Shown one piece after another: positions 39,702 to 52,158 of a stretch of DNA of 64,000 nucleotides. The stretch is from Dryas octopetala (lineage: Eukaryota; Streptophyta; Magnoliopsida; Rosales; Rosaceae). A model generated the notes under the pieces. The model did no database searches. It saw only the letters and a list, made by a program, of their open reading frames with translations, and was not told the origin of the DNA. Position numbers and translations under genes: made by a program. Every line of letters starts with the position of its first letter. Positions within the stretch are counted from its first letter, which is position 1. The stretch lies in the NCBI GenBank assembly GCA_963921425.1, contig OY992834.1:1612001-1676000 (forward strand). Reading direction: 5' to 3'.

Positions 39702-41159
39702 CAGTAAAATTTGCAGCTGAAAAGCATTAAAAGAACAGTTCAACTATATGAGGCTCTGAAACTTTTCTGATGCAGGCATTATACACATTTCAACCTTCAT
39801 TAAATAAACTAGGAAGTATGAATCCCTTCTAAATCATAGTTTGTAAATAACTTAAATATTGCTAATTAAAGGTAGTTTTAAAATTAAAAAAAGTATTTTG
39901 ATCAGTTGAGATGTCCCAGCGACATTGGCCATGCATCAGCATTCAGCACTGAAGATAATTGGTAATCCATATAATCTGAACTACAAAATCACTTGGTAAG
40001 GATATGTTATCTTGAAAATTGAAGTTCAAATGCAAAGAATATGAATACTAACCTCGAAAGATATGTATGAATAATACCGGAAGCAAATTTGTTCAATACT
40101 TCTCAGGCTGCTGATAGATCAAAATCCAAGTTCAGCTAGTGTACACTCTTTGGAGCAGATGATCAGTATGACTAGCTATGAAAGTAAACTCAGAATAGGA
40201 CCATACATATAGAGACAAGAAAATATATGGGTGATGAAGAAGAAGAACGAGGAGCACAACTAGCACACGTCTTTCAGCTATGCCAAGCAGCACTTTCGTC
40301 TAAGCAGGCAATCAAATTGCAGACAATTACATATCAGATGCACTTCATCCTCTTTAATAAGTACGGCTGCTTAATTAGTTTATTTGAGAATACAGTAATC
40401 TCATGCAAAATAGCTAGACAACCTAGCACAAGCCTAAGACAGGCTTGAATGATTTGTCATCACCCTCAAATTGAATCTTACATTATACTTTAGGGTTTGA
40501 CTTGCTAGATATATAGGCAACAATTACAAGTGCCACCTTTCAGTTTGATCAGCTAGCAATTAATTTATATTGAACACAGAACCACCAGTTTACAATTCAT
40601 TCTGTAAATTAATAGTCTAGGGAACGCAAAAAGGGTACTTATCTTTCCGGTTACAAATCAACACTTATTTACTACACTCATAGTAAGAGTTTGATTCTTG
40701 TCCTCTATTATGGCTCTATTTCATGAATGAAAACAAGAGTTATTAAAGGTCTTTGATGCCTAATATTCTTCGGTATAGAGATATTGATCCGATATATTAC
40801 AATAGTATATACCTTGCACGTAAAGCACTTAGGTTGACACTGCTTTTTAAATTATAGAGTTCTGAAAACAGAACAAAATATTAAGTACATGTACATCAGA
40901 AGCTGCCAAAAAAGTCAGGCACATTGTCAAATTTTTCATATATAGGCAATTCTGATTGGGACATGCATGACACACGGTTTGCTTTCAATGTGACAATTAA
41001 ATCTTTTGTATTATTGAACAAATACATAGGACAATGAAAGATGTCACTATATAACAGATATTTTAATAATTACTTAAATTGCACCACGAAGAAAAAATAC
41101 GGTCAACCCAAACTGAAAACTATATGAATGGAAACGTAGAGTGGTAATCTATATTATTC

Positions 41160-41190
<31 letters not shown>

Positions 41191-41962
41191 TGGACCGAAT
41201 GGTCATGTAGTGATAAGTATGAAATTGAGATCAACCGCAAATCAATAAATAATTTTACAAAAAATTTTGATTAAGAAAAACTCATATCCTATCGGATTTG
41301 GGGGGCAACTTGATTCATGGGCCGTCAATTTTCAACTGCTCTGATCTGGTCCTCTGGACTATATATCTATATTGAAGCCAAAATGACAAAAACCACAGTA
41401 TTTATGAGTCAAATATGCAATGCAAATTGCAAATTCTGCAAAAAAAGGGACCGTACAGGTTTAAGGGTAGTCCCCACATACAGCTACAAGTCTACAACAA
41501 GTAGCTGGATATATATCATTAATTAATTAATTTAGTAATTAGTCATACAATAAAGTTGATTGTACAAGGTCTACTATGGCTCCTTAAACTTTGGTGACTC
41601 ATAAATGCCTTGTTGTTAGGGTCCCAAAATTAATGCTATTATTCTGGGAATTAGTGTTCATCTACATTATATAAATTGTTGTTCAAAATCAATGCCCGCG
41701 AATGACATTGTAGCTGCGAAATTTTTTTTTTTTTTTTTTTTTTTTAAGAGGACCGAAAATGAATATTTGGAAATGAAAAAGTAGAGGAGAAGTGGGATTG
41801 GGTTTAAGTGAATACTTGACAAAATTAAGATAAATTAAGAGTTGTCTTTCTTCCAATATGACCAAAAGAAAAAAACTTAAAATGCATACTCTCTGAGTAC
41901 ATTACATAGGTACGTTAGACAATAGAATCTAGAGTCCATTAATTATAAGGTACTAACAAAGC
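39702..41962. other. SLAH 5' UTR/promoter and AT-rich spacer
   Basis: The 5' UTR exon(s) and promoter of the minus-strand SLAH gene probably lie between 39702 and about 40200. A (TA)n microsatellite is at 41158-41185 and a poly-T run at 41720-41745. No other gene is recognised. Confidence 0.45.
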
Positions 41963-42179
41963 AAATATTAACCAAAACTACTCAATCTATTTTTATTAAC
42001 TTGTGGACACTATCTACCAGCCCAAAATATAACATGCGGACACCTTCCCAAAGAAACGCATCACAACCAAACCAATTACATAAACAGTCCAAAACTGATC
42101 TTCTTCTTTTCTTTGCCAAATCGATCTCTTTCTTCAACTTTACCAAATCGACAATTGTTCATCTTCACTCACAAGCATT

Positions 42180-42610
42180 GTTCTGCAATTGCAAGCCTGC
42201 AACTCCAAATAAACTGCAGTTTCAGTTCACTTTGCAGTTTCAAAAACTACAGTTTTCACTTGCAGTTAGTAACTGCAACTGCAAGCCTGCAGCTCCAAAA
42301 AACTGCAGTTTCACTTACAGTTAGTAACTGCAATTGCAAGCTTGCAACTCAAATAAACTACAATTTCAGTTCATTTGCAATGCAGTTTCAGAATCTACAG
42401 TTTCGCTTGCAGTTAAGAACTGCAACTGCAAGCCTGCAGCTCCAATAAACTGCAGTTTCACTTACAGTTAGTAACTGCAACTGTAAGCTTGCAACTCAAA
42501 TAAACTGCAGTTTCAGTTCATTTGCAGTGCAGTTTCACTTGCAGTTAGGAACTGCAACTCCAATAAACTGCAGTTTCAGTTTACTTGTAATGTTCTAGAA
42601 ATTGCAGTTT
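42180..42610. repeat. left subterminal tandem array
   Basis: About six degenerate units, alternating in length (about 55 and 60-90 bp), start near 42188, 42270, 42325, 42418, 42473 and 42550. Each has the form AACTGCAACTGCAAGCCTGCA then AACTGCAGTTTCA. They are the reverse complement of the array at 45000-45365. Confidence 0.85.
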
Positions 42611-42654
42611 CAGAAACTGAGCTTAAAAAAAAAAAAAAAAATCAAGAACTTTCT

Positions 42655-42775
42655 ACTGATAAGCTCGTGGAGGTGGAGAGCCAAGGCAACCAGGTTCGGG
42701 CTCTCAAAGCTGCCCGCGCGACCAAGCTAGAAATTGAAACGCACTTAAGCTCCAGAAGGAGAAGATCGAATGAAC
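42655..42775 (+). pseudogene. captured fragment of glycyl-tRNA synthetase WHEP domain
   Basis: The frame at about 42668 reads VEVESQGNQVRALKAARATK then LEIE, which closely fits the WHEP-TRS domain at the N-terminus of plant cytosolic/mitochondrial glycyl-tRNA synthetase (family pattern VE.QGN.VRALKA..A.K.EID). A second frame directly after (42740-42773) reads NALKLQKEKIE, the next conserved piece of the same domain, then a stop. The two pieces are joined by a small out-of-frame deletion, so the fragment is non-functional. Its position between the inverted subterminal arrays indicates capture by the element. The assignment rests on remembered family sequence. Confidence 0.65.
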
Positions 42776-43308
42776 CACACCATCTGCTGGATCTGCTTGG
42801 AGCTAGACATCAGAGGTTGGGGAAGGGAGAGGGAAGAGAGAGGAAGGGGATGGGACCCACACCGCCGACTACTCTTGCCGGACGGCGAGAGTCCGATCTT
42901 CAGAGACATCGCGGGAAGAGAGAGAGCAGAGGAAAGAGAAGAGAGAGACTCGAGGAGAAAGCGAGAAGAAAAAGAAATACCAAAAATAAGAAATAAATGG
43001 TAATTGCAGCCCACTCATGTAGAGTCAACAGAATAAGGTGGAGTCAAACTTACCTGATTGTTAATAAAACTAACCTGATTGTTATATATTAATAATTATG
43101 GTATTAGAAGTTAAAAGCTATAGCAAAGATGTAGTATAGAGTAATTATTTCTAGAATCTATGTCCTTGCTTAGCCCAATTAATTGCATATATTTTGGGTC
43201 AATTTAAGCCCAAAAACTTGAAATGGATATTGTGTCTTTAGAATGTGAGCTAATGGGCCACATGGATTAGCCATGGATTGTGAAAGTATAATAATAAAAA
43301 TAAAAAAA

Positions 43309-43926
43309 GTGTTTATATTCTCACCTCCTTATCTTATTTCTTCATCCACTTTATTTTTACACCCACTATTAAATTTGAAAAAAATATAAAAACACTCTTC
43401 TTACTTCCCATTATTCCTATAATAACCTTTGATATACCAACTCAAATACTATTCCTAACCCCCTTAACTATCTTCTCACTCATCCATCTTTTTTCATAAT
43501 TCTTTTTTTTTTTTTTCATAAATCCTAATTCTATTTTGTCACCAAAACTTAAAATCGTTGATATTATTTGGTTGATGCCCATACATCTATTAAAACGTAT
43601 AATTATTCGATACCATAAACCCTTTTTGTTTGTTTATAGTTTAGATTAAGAATTCATTATATTTTAATGTTTATTTTGATTTAGAAATTGAATATTAATC
43701 TTAGGGATTTAATTTGAAATTTATGATTGATTATAGGATGGGTATAAGATTCTTTTTCTTCTTGTTGGAAAAAGATTGGTGGGTGTTTGAGTTTGTATAT
43801 CAAAGAGTATTATAGGAATAATTGGAGGTGGAAAGAGTGTTTTTATATTTTTTTTAAAATTTAATGGTGAGTGCAAAAATAAGGTGGGTAGAAAAATAGG
43901 ACAGAAGAGTGGAAATATAAGCCCTC
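43309..43926. mobile_element. foldback MITE nested in the larger element
   Basis: Left arm 43309 to about 43500 (GTGTTTATATTCTCACC..., AAAATATAAAAACACTCTT) pairs with right arm about 43750-43926 (AAGAGTGTTTTTATATTTT..., GAAATATAAGCCC) over more than 150 bp with mismatches. The centre is AT-rich and non-coding. The flanks are A-rich (AATAAAAA-type on both sides), so the target duplication is ambiguous. Confidence 0.7.
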
Positions 43927-44094
43927 AAATAAAAATCTATAACTTCGATTTTGTGACTCGTATATCGTAGCTACTAAATAACAAAAAAAAAAAGGCAAGA
44001 ACAAAAAGATTCCCAATCATCTTGTTCTTTTTTTCTTTTTGGCAAGGAACCTCTTTTAAATTCTCAATAAATAAGATGATGCACAATGAAATCT

Positions 44095-44252
44095 ATGACT
44101 TTTTTAGGACACCTGGATTTCATTGGAATCCATTAAGATCTGAGTTGAGGACACCTAAAGTTCATTAAAATCTATTAAAATCTAAGTTGAGGACACCTAG
44201 ATTTCATTGGACTTTTAAAATCCAATGAAATCTAAGTCGGGGACACCCCCTA
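44095..44252. repeat. imperfect tandem repeat, about 57-bp unit, about three copies
   Basis: GAGGACACCT followed by a TTCATTGGAATCCATTA-type block and ATCTAAGTT recurs at about 44107, 44153 and 44191-44250. The last copy also contains an inverted copy of the TCCAATGAAATC segment. It lies inside the large TIR element. Confidence 0.65.
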
Positions 44253-44999
44253 AGATTAATTAGAAGGTTAATAAAGATTATCCGATTAGTCGTGTCGCTG
44301 GTGTGGAGTGTGGCCCTTCTGTTCCATTGATTCTCAACGTGACAGACTCATAAGAATATTGCGAGGACCTTTGTCCTTTTATCCTTTGTTGGTCACATTT
44401 AGTCAACTTTTTTTCTTTTATTCAGCAAATATTGTTAAAGTCACCACTCATCACTCACCAGGATTACATATTGGGCCACCTGAAATATTGCGCAATCCAA
44501 TTACAGTCCATTTATCATCAAATCCGGTCCAGCCCTACCCCAAAGATTTTGAATTTTTTTTTGAATTAATTACCCTAAGCTACCTTTTAATTATTGTTTT
44601 TACTCTCTAGTGCACCAATTAATTTTTTTTAATAACAAGGTAAGTTGCTATCTTAAAATCTGGTCAATTGCCATTTTATTTCCTTTTTGTCATTCTCTTT
44701 CTTCTCTCTTCTCTCTTCACGCTCATCTTCTCTCTTTATCCCCCCATTATGTCTCTTTTCTCTTTCTTCTTCATCATCTTCTTGTTCTTCTTCTTCGCAG
44801 AGCAAGCACCTCCAGGACAAACACCACCACCATGAGCAGCTCCGCAATCTGTTCGTCATCCAGCTTTGCCATTTTGCCGCTGCCCGCCACTAATTTCGAT
44901 CCAATTTATCAATTAATCAAATCATTCAGATCCCGACTTTTCTCTCTTCTTATCAAGGTCTGTGCATGAGTATGTTTAGGTTCTTGATTTTTTTTGTTT

Positions 45000-45365
45000 A
45001 GTTCAGTTTCTGCAGTTTCTGGAACTGCAAGTGAACTGAAACTGCAGAAACTGCAATTTATTAGAGTTGAAACTGCAGTTTATTGGAGTTGCGGACTTGC
45101 AGTTTCAGTTTCTGCAAGTGAACTTTCTGCAGTTTCTGAAACTGCAAGTGAACTGAAAGTGCAGAAACTGCAATTTATTAGAGTTGAAACTGCAGTTTAT
45201 TGGACTTGCGGACTTGCAGTTTCAGTTTCAGTTTTTTGGGTTTACCCTAAATTGCAGTTTCTGCAGTTTATGAAACTGTAAGTGAACTGAAACTGCAGAA
45301 ACTGCAATTTATTAGAGTTGAAACTGCAGTTTATTGGAGTTGCGAACTTGCAGTTTCAGTTTCTG
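45000..45365. repeat. right subterminal tandem array
   Basis: About three units of 110-120 bp contain GAACTGAAACTGCAGAAACTG, TTATTAGAGTTGAAACTGCAG and TTATTGGAGTTGCGGACTTG. They are inverted relative to the array at 42180-42610. Confidence 0.85.
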
Positions 45366-45854
45366 TTTTTTGGTGATGCGTTGATGCTGGTATTTTGGAA
45401 GATGTCTGCATGTTATGTTTTTGTATAGTCTATTTTCGGATGGTATTTTGGGATCTAGTGAGTGTGGTGTCTGCAAATGAATAATAAGATTGTGGTAGTT
45501 GGCCCGCAAAAAAAGAATGGGGCTTTAGGTGGTTTTGGTTAATAAATTTAGATACCAATACATATATGTTAAAGGACTTTTTTTTTTTTTCTATAGAAAA
45601 GATTCTGGTTTCTTAACTAATTAAAGTTTGCCAATTATGTTCTATTTGATATAAAAAGGACCCAAAAAAACCCCAAAGAAAAAATAAAATTATACAGTTA
45701 TAATAATGGTCAGTACAGCCACATGTGCCTCCAAAATATGGGTGCACCAAACCCATTTGGTAGGGCGAATTACATATGCACTCAGTGACAGTGAGGAATT
45801 GAGGATCTTCCTCCAACTTTCTTCTTCAATAATTAGGAAAAAGGCAAGTGGAAC

Positions 45855-46581
45855 CAAGGAATAAAATTTCGGGTTTCGAGGAAATTTCGATGGAAATTTC
45901 GATGGAAATTTCGACGGAAATTTCGAAGATTTTTAAATTTCGACGGAAACGATGGAAATTATTATCAAAATACGGAAATTTTAAATGAAACTTCACAATA
46001 TGTTTATTTAACATATTATCTACTACATTGATAAAAAACATTGAAAAAAACCAAATTATATGGTAGGTTTCATGTGATATGTGATGAATATAATGCGCGC
46101 TGGAGGCAAATACTGTTAAATAAAATTAGTATATTATTTATACTCTATAATCTGTATACTAAACCTTATGTATTTTATAATCAATATTCTATATTGTTTA
46201 GAATATGGTATATGATATTAGGGTTTAGGCCTTTTAGGATATTTTAAATTATTTTTTATATAGAAATATATTATAGTTTGCTAGTTTATGGTTTAAAAAC
46301 AACTAAACGAAACTCCAAAACGGCCAAATAAAACTCCAAACCATTTCTTTTCTTTACAATTGTCCAAAGGCCCCAAACCGGCAAACTCCAATCAATCCTA
46401 AACTTTTTAATTTTTTTCTCTTTTTTTTTTCTTTTTTTTTTCTTCTTTTTTTTTCCTCCCTTTTCTTTTTTTTTTTCTTCTTTTTTTTTCCTCCCTTTTC
46501 TTTTTTTTTTTCTTCTTTTTTTTCCCTTCCTTTCCTTTCCTTTCTTCTCCCCCGAGTCTCCTGAACGCAGCTACTGTTTTT

Positions 46582-46645
<64 letters not shown>

Positions 46646-47059
46646 CCTCCCTCCCTCCCTCCCCCTCTGCCGTCGCCTCCCGCCATCGCTCCCCCGCCGT
46701 CGCCCACCCGCTGTCGCCCCCCTGCCGTCGCCCCCCCGCGATCGCCCCCCCGCTGTCGCCCTCCCGCTGTCGCCCTCCTGCCGTCGCCCCCCGCCGTCCA
46801 AAAACCCATATCTCAGTCGGGGGAGATCTGTCGCCCAGCTTCCCACCGCCTGTCGCCCAGCTTCCCCCCCCCCAGTCTCGGCTTCCATTTTTTTCCAGAA
46901 ACCCAGCTTTCCTCTCACCGCCGAAATTTCGCCGAAATTTTCGACAATTTCGTCGAAATTATCCCGAAAACTTAACAAAAATGGGTTTCGATTTCGACAC
47001 CCCAAAAAATCGAAATTTTCGGCGAAATTTCGCCGAAAACTTCGAAATTTAACACCTTG
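45855..47059. mobile_element. hAT-like non-autonomous element with perfect 8-bp TSD
   Basis: AGTGGAAC occurs immediately outside both ends (45847-45854 and 47060-47067). The ends are short inverted repeats: CAAGGAATAAAATTTCG at the left, and CAAGGTGTTAAATTTCG on the opposite strand at the right. Subterminal regions are packed with GAAATTTCGACGG-type units on the left (45868-45960) and the CGCCGAAATTTCG complement on the right (46918-47045). The interior is low-complexity: poly-T/C at 46405-46545, (CT)n at 46583-46642 and a GTCGCCCCCC-type minisatellite at 46670-46800. There is no transposase. An 8-bp duplication and a short CA-start TIR fit the hAT superfamily. Confidence 0.85.
46583..46800. 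repeat. (CT)n microsatellite and CCGTCGCCCCC minisatellite
   Basis: About 30 CT units run into (CCCT)n and then into about ten degenerate 13-15 bp units of the CCGTCGCCCCC type. The Arg/Glu- and Gly-rich ORFs seen here on the minus strand are artefacts of this composition. Confidence 0.9.
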
Positions 47060-48299
47060 AGTGGAACATGCTGCATAATCTTTTTAATAAATAATTAAAT
47101 TCTCTATTTATTTCATGCTTGGCCCTACTTTTTTGGAGTCAAGGCTTCGTGGACATCTGTAACCAAAAAATTATTGGCATAATTTGTGGGACTAGTACTA
47201 CTGGACTATTGCATTTGCACTTGGCCTAAGTTTACTAGTCAAAATTGTCAAATTGCATCTTTACCATTATTTTTTCTAAAACAAATCATTTCTTCAATTC
47301 CCCACTAAGAACTACAAGGAGTCGGTCTTTTCTTGTTTTATTTTTTCTCCTAGTTAGCACTAAATAAGAAGAAGCCAACATGAAACGTACGACACAATTT
47401 CTGAGTTCGAGCATGCCCAATATGTAAGCCACTAAGCCCTACACAAAGAAAGTATTATAAATAATGTGCTTCCAAGTTCCAACCACAATGCTGTCACATC
47501 CATCTTTCTTACCACTCATAATAATGTATATTATCATGACCTAATTAAAACAGGGTCTTAGAGTTCAATCATGCAATGCAACACACAACTGGGAGAGTGG
47601 GACAAGATTTTCAGTGAAGCTGCATCGATCCAAGGGGTACCAACAAGGCAACTTGTCCCAAGGAAATGGTCAATATATTAATTCAAAATGTTAATATATT
47701 GATGATTAATTGATATAACCTCTCAGTTGGAAAAAAAAAAAAAAAAGTTTTTTAAGCACCCGATCCACGAATTGTATTGGACTCTTGAATACTAATATTG
47801 TAAATACTAAATGCGAGATCCACTATTATATATACGCATACTTTGCATGTTTTGAACGCTGTACGATTGATTAACAAAAAATTTTCTCCTCACCGAAACA
47901 AACATAAATATTCATAACTCAAGCACTAATAATATATGAAAACAAAAACAAAGCAAAATCTTAGAAAGAGAATGATAGCTAGATCTAAGGAGTGTGAAAG
48001 GGTTGAAAGTATAAAGATTAAAGTTTGTCCTAACTGAAAGCTACCACAGCAGCAAGTTGGCATGGACTAATGTGCAATTGTTTAGCGTGACAAGGACGGG
48101 TCTACTGCATGGGTCGACTACTTTGCTTTTTTTTTTTTTTGGCCATGACCACTTTGCTTAGATGTGTAGTCGTAATGTAGTATGGTGGGGTCTATATTTT
48201 GAACACATAACATGCAGATACGCACGCGCGCACAGTCTGAAAAGGCAAGTTTTTAAATTAATGGGTAAGTATATATTGAAAAACAAAATAAAAATTAGA

Positions 48300-48765
48300 A
48301 AATTAGGATTAAATACCAAATATCAATAATTTTTCAATAAAGCAGTAAGTCACTAATTTTTTTTAGTTTAGGTACTAACCTAGAGTAAAACATTTTGGAT
48401 TAGGTCACAAATTAGTTTGTTATATAGTTGTGACTGTCGAACAATCACAGTTGTGATTAAACTGTGACTGTTTCAAATTTATAAAAATTTAAAATTTTTA
48501 AGAGTTTAATACTTTTGATTTAGGCTTGGGGGATGAAGTCATATAACTCAAAGACTAAACAGTAAAGTTTAAGCCTTGCAAATATTGAAAAAACAACAAA
48601 TCAATAAAAAAGTTATGACTGTTAGATAGTCACAGCTCGATATAACCATGTTTTTTAAAATTGGTACCTAAACTGAAATTTAGTACCTAAAGTAAAATGA
48701 CATAAATGTTTTGGTAGTTAAAATGAAAAAACATTATAATTTGGTACCTAAAATCAACGGACCTA
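48300..48765. repeat. degenerate inverted-repeat (foldback) element
   Basis: TTAGGATTAAATACCAAAT near 48305 resembles the complement of ATTTGGTACCTAA near 48742. Internal GTGACTGTCGAACAATCACAG (48431) and TATGACTGTTAGATAGTCACAG (48612) form further paired motifs. Ends and target duplication are not defined. Confidence 0.35.
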
Positions 48766-51700
48766 ATAAAAATTGATATACTTGAAGAAACTTATTATTA
48801 TAATTTATATATACATGGCTTTCTTCAATTCTTCAATTAGAGAGAGCTTTGCTCTGCATACACCTTTTAGGAATTGAAGTTGAATCAATGTGTTATAAAA
48901 GTGAGATAGTTGTTGTCATATTGTTGGTTGCCTCCCTTTAGACCTACCTAGCTAGGTCTTAGAGTGAGCCCCTTTCTATGGATTTTGATCATTTGATGTG
49001 TCACTTACCACCACAAACAACAAAAGAGCCACTCGGCATTTCCTGGCTGGCCCAACCTGGCCAAACCATTGTGGTCTGGAATTTTTTTGTTAATTATTCA
49101 ATTAATTAAGATTAATTAGGTCTTACAGCCTGTGTGTCGGTTTTAATTTGTGGCTTCTCCACCCACATGCATAACACATTAAATCATTAATACATGTTTA
49201 GGTATCTTGTATATATGCACTGGTTTTTCTCTCTTGCACACATAAGTCTATTTTTGGAAAGGATCGAGTAATGTTATTTGTATTATTGTTGCTAATCTCA
49301 ATGTTAAGACTATGTTTTTTAAAGAGATAGATGTGCGAGATATACTTACAAATTAGGGTTAGGGTTTATGTATGTATGCCCAAATTTTCATATTCGGTGA
49401 GTCAAAAAATAAAATTGTATGAATTTTTATGTGATAATTATTAAATTTAGTATTGACTATGTAGTTATATATGGTTATAACTTATATATATATATATGCT
49501 TGAGAACATGTCAAATCTCCACAATTGTCCCTCTAAAGTTGATGTCTTATACATTAAACCAACCATGTGATGGACCTCATGAAGTCCTACATATACCATT
49601 GTATTGTAAGATATGCTTTACCACCCAAAAGCCAGCTTGGGCCTCGAGCAAAAAGTAGTCCTTATCATCTCCAATACTTTCCAAGTTTCCAAGTTAGTTT
49701 TGTGTCATACACTCATACAAACCCAATGACTCTTTTAATGCTATATTATGATTTTTGTAGTTTTTGTTTAACTAGAACTAATCTCAATGGAAGGCCAGAA
49801 TTAATGGGTTCCTTATATATTGGTACACACAGCTGACAGATCTGCAACTTCATTGGCTGATGTTGGTTAAACTTCCGGTTTACGTCCACATCTGCAAAGA
49901 TCCAAACTTTCTGTAAACGGAAACTATATATTCTTTTTAGTCAAAAAGGCCTTTAACAAAGCGAAAGCTTTTATTACTTTTTTTTATAATTTTAATTTTT
50001 GGCTTTTTGGTTGGGTAGCACCATACTTACTTAGCCAATTGGCAAGGGTGACATGCAACAAAACATCAACAATGAAAAAGGAAGGATCGATGCTTTTGGC
50101 GCGCAAAAGTGAAATATTGTGGATGCATGTAATTAATGTGTATGAACTAATTCGAAAGGTAAAAAGACTCCATTAGCAAAAATTAGGGACATAAGCAATA
50201 AAAGGTACATGTTGAATGGCAAAATGATTTTTTTTTTAATTAGTAATAATTAAAAAGTGTCATCATTTGGGATTTCTTAGAAAGTTATTGGACAGGTCCA
50301 AATCAAGTTATCCCTTTTCATCTTGTTATAAGTGACTTTGTAATTAATCAAATCATCTTGTTATAGTGAATTTGTAATGGAATTAAACTTTCATACATCA
50401 AGGCAAAAAAAAAAAAAAAAAAAACACTAAAGTATTAGATGCTGTTTGGGGGCAAGCATTTAAGTACACACAAGTGATCGATCAATAGTGAGGTATGGCC
50501 GGCAAGATTTTGAATACTCTGTCCCCAAAGAGGACAAGAACCATATATATCCGTTTGTAACATATCATATATATAGGAGTAGTTTAGTAATTTGCACATG
50601 ATTGAAAATTCTCCACACACAATCATGAATTCATGAGTCATGACTCCATAGCATATATGCACTTCTGTATACTTATGATTATTTCAATAATTCTCTATAC
50701 AAATTGCACAATAATGAGGGGGAGAGAGAGAGAGAGTGAGAGTCTCAATTCTCAATTCCTAAATTAATAAAAAGAAGGAAAGAATGTCTGTTGACCATGA
50801 CCAGGACCACCATAAGTACTACTGTTTATATATTTATTTCCCCTATATATTGCCCAAGATTAAATTTAATTAATCATATTATCAAGTGTTAACCTGATTA
50901 TTATTAACAAATGGAAAGAAGGTTTTGGTGCGGAGTGTGGAGTGTGACTAAGTGAGTTAGTGACAAGCTAGCTAGCTAGCTAGGAAAGTGGCATTGCGTG
51001 TAGCCCACCAATCAAAATGATGCCAAAAGATTTGTGAACCAAAGCATGTGCTGCTGAGGTGTAAAAGAACTCAAAGAACAAGCAACATACGTGGATTTGA
51101 TCCATCAAATTAAGGAATCTCTCTGCGCCCAATTTCTCTCTGAATATTTCACCAAAGAAAAATCTGAAGCACATATTGATATATAGAAGATTCTCTGAGA
51201 CCCACAAAAGAAAAGATTGATGGAAGATTCTCTTATTATGCCACTTGATAATTAAGTTGATAAGAGCTCCGACTGCTCACACTTCATCTTTCTTCAATAA
51301 ACGTACTCCTTTTCGATCGCCGACTCTAATTGCCTAATTGGTAAACCCCAAAAGCCATGCACCCACCACTTTATAGAGAGTTTAGTCTTTCCTACACTCA
51401 CTGCCTGCCTTTCTTTGCATGCCTTTGAAACTTTGAGTCTCACTTTCACACCACAAATTCTTCCATTTGTGACATGCATCTATACATGCTGACTACACTG
51501 CATAGTGCATACATATGGGTAGATCCCCGCTCACCCATCAGTCATCACACAAAAACCAACAAAATAAAGTTGTGTAGTGTCCAACAAGTAAAGTAGGAGC
51601 CTAGGTGACCAAAATTCTTTTATTTTATTCGAGATTGTTTTCCCTTAATAATATATGTTAAAAAAACCCAAAACCAATCGATTTTAATTATTTTGCCTAA

Positions 51701-51964
51701 AGGTTGGAAAAATGGAAAGTTTGTATATATATTTTTGTGGGTTACCGTCTGGAAAATAAAAAATTGAACATTGTCCCTCTTTTTGGAGTTTGTCTTGGCC
51801 AAAACTTTTGTCAATTATATAGTTTGCGTGGAAGGTATATATTGCACAAATTATTGAGCCTATTTTAATATTTTTGTTGTTTTGTTAAAATTAAACAAAT
51901 TTCTAAAACAGATTATAATTATATGAGAAAAATGTAGCAAGAAGGATGAAATTATGAGAGGACT

Positions 51965-52158
51965 CACTATAAGAAATGTGAACAAAATTCACACTCATTT
52001 GTGGCATAAAATGAAGTGACAATTAGGCAATAGAAATTAAAGTGTTTCGATTTTAACAAAAATTGGTGACAATTGGACAATGAGGACTAAAGTTTCCAAT
52101 TGTCATCTTTTTTTGTGCCACTAATAAAGAGTGTGCTTTACTCATATTTCTTGTAGTA
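51965..52158. mobile_element. CACTA-type MITE
   Basis: It begins CACTATAAGAAATGTGA and ends with the complement of TACTACAAGAAATATGA, the typical CACTACAAGAAA terminus with one change at each end. It is flanked by a 3-bp duplication ACT (51962-51964 and 52159-52161), as expected for CACTA elements. Length 194 bp, no coding capacity. Confidence 0.8.

Larger units (their letters stand above)
41963..45556. mobile_element. large non-autonomous TIR element with subterminal repeats (Pack-type)
   Basis: The outer segments are inverted copies of each other. The reverse complement of 41963-42065 (GTGATGCGTT..., TGTCCGCATGTTAT, ...GTTTTGGTTAATA) aligns with 45370-45556 (GTGATGCGTT, TGTCTGCATGTTAT, ...GTTTTGGTTAATA). 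Just inside lie tandem arrays in opposite orientation at 42180-42610 and 45000-45365, built from CTGCAGTTTCAGTTT/AACTGCAAGCCTGCA units. Between them are a tRNA-synthetase gene fragment, GA-rich sequence, a nested MITE and other unassigned pieces. No transposase was found. Exact ends and target duplication could not be fixed, so the limits are approximate to about 20 bp. Mutator-like or CACTA-like ancestry are both possible. Confidence 0.65.

Noticed and set aside
44687..44969. Ser-rich ORFs within the large TIR element
   Set aside because: Composition comes from a pyrimidine-rich stretch. A captured host fragment at 44830-44965 is possible but I could not identify it, so it is not called as a gene.
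46354..47005. Minus-strand ORFs rich in Arg/Glu and Gly
   Set aside because: They are translations of (CT)n, poly-T/C and GTCGCC minisatellite sequence inside a transposable element.
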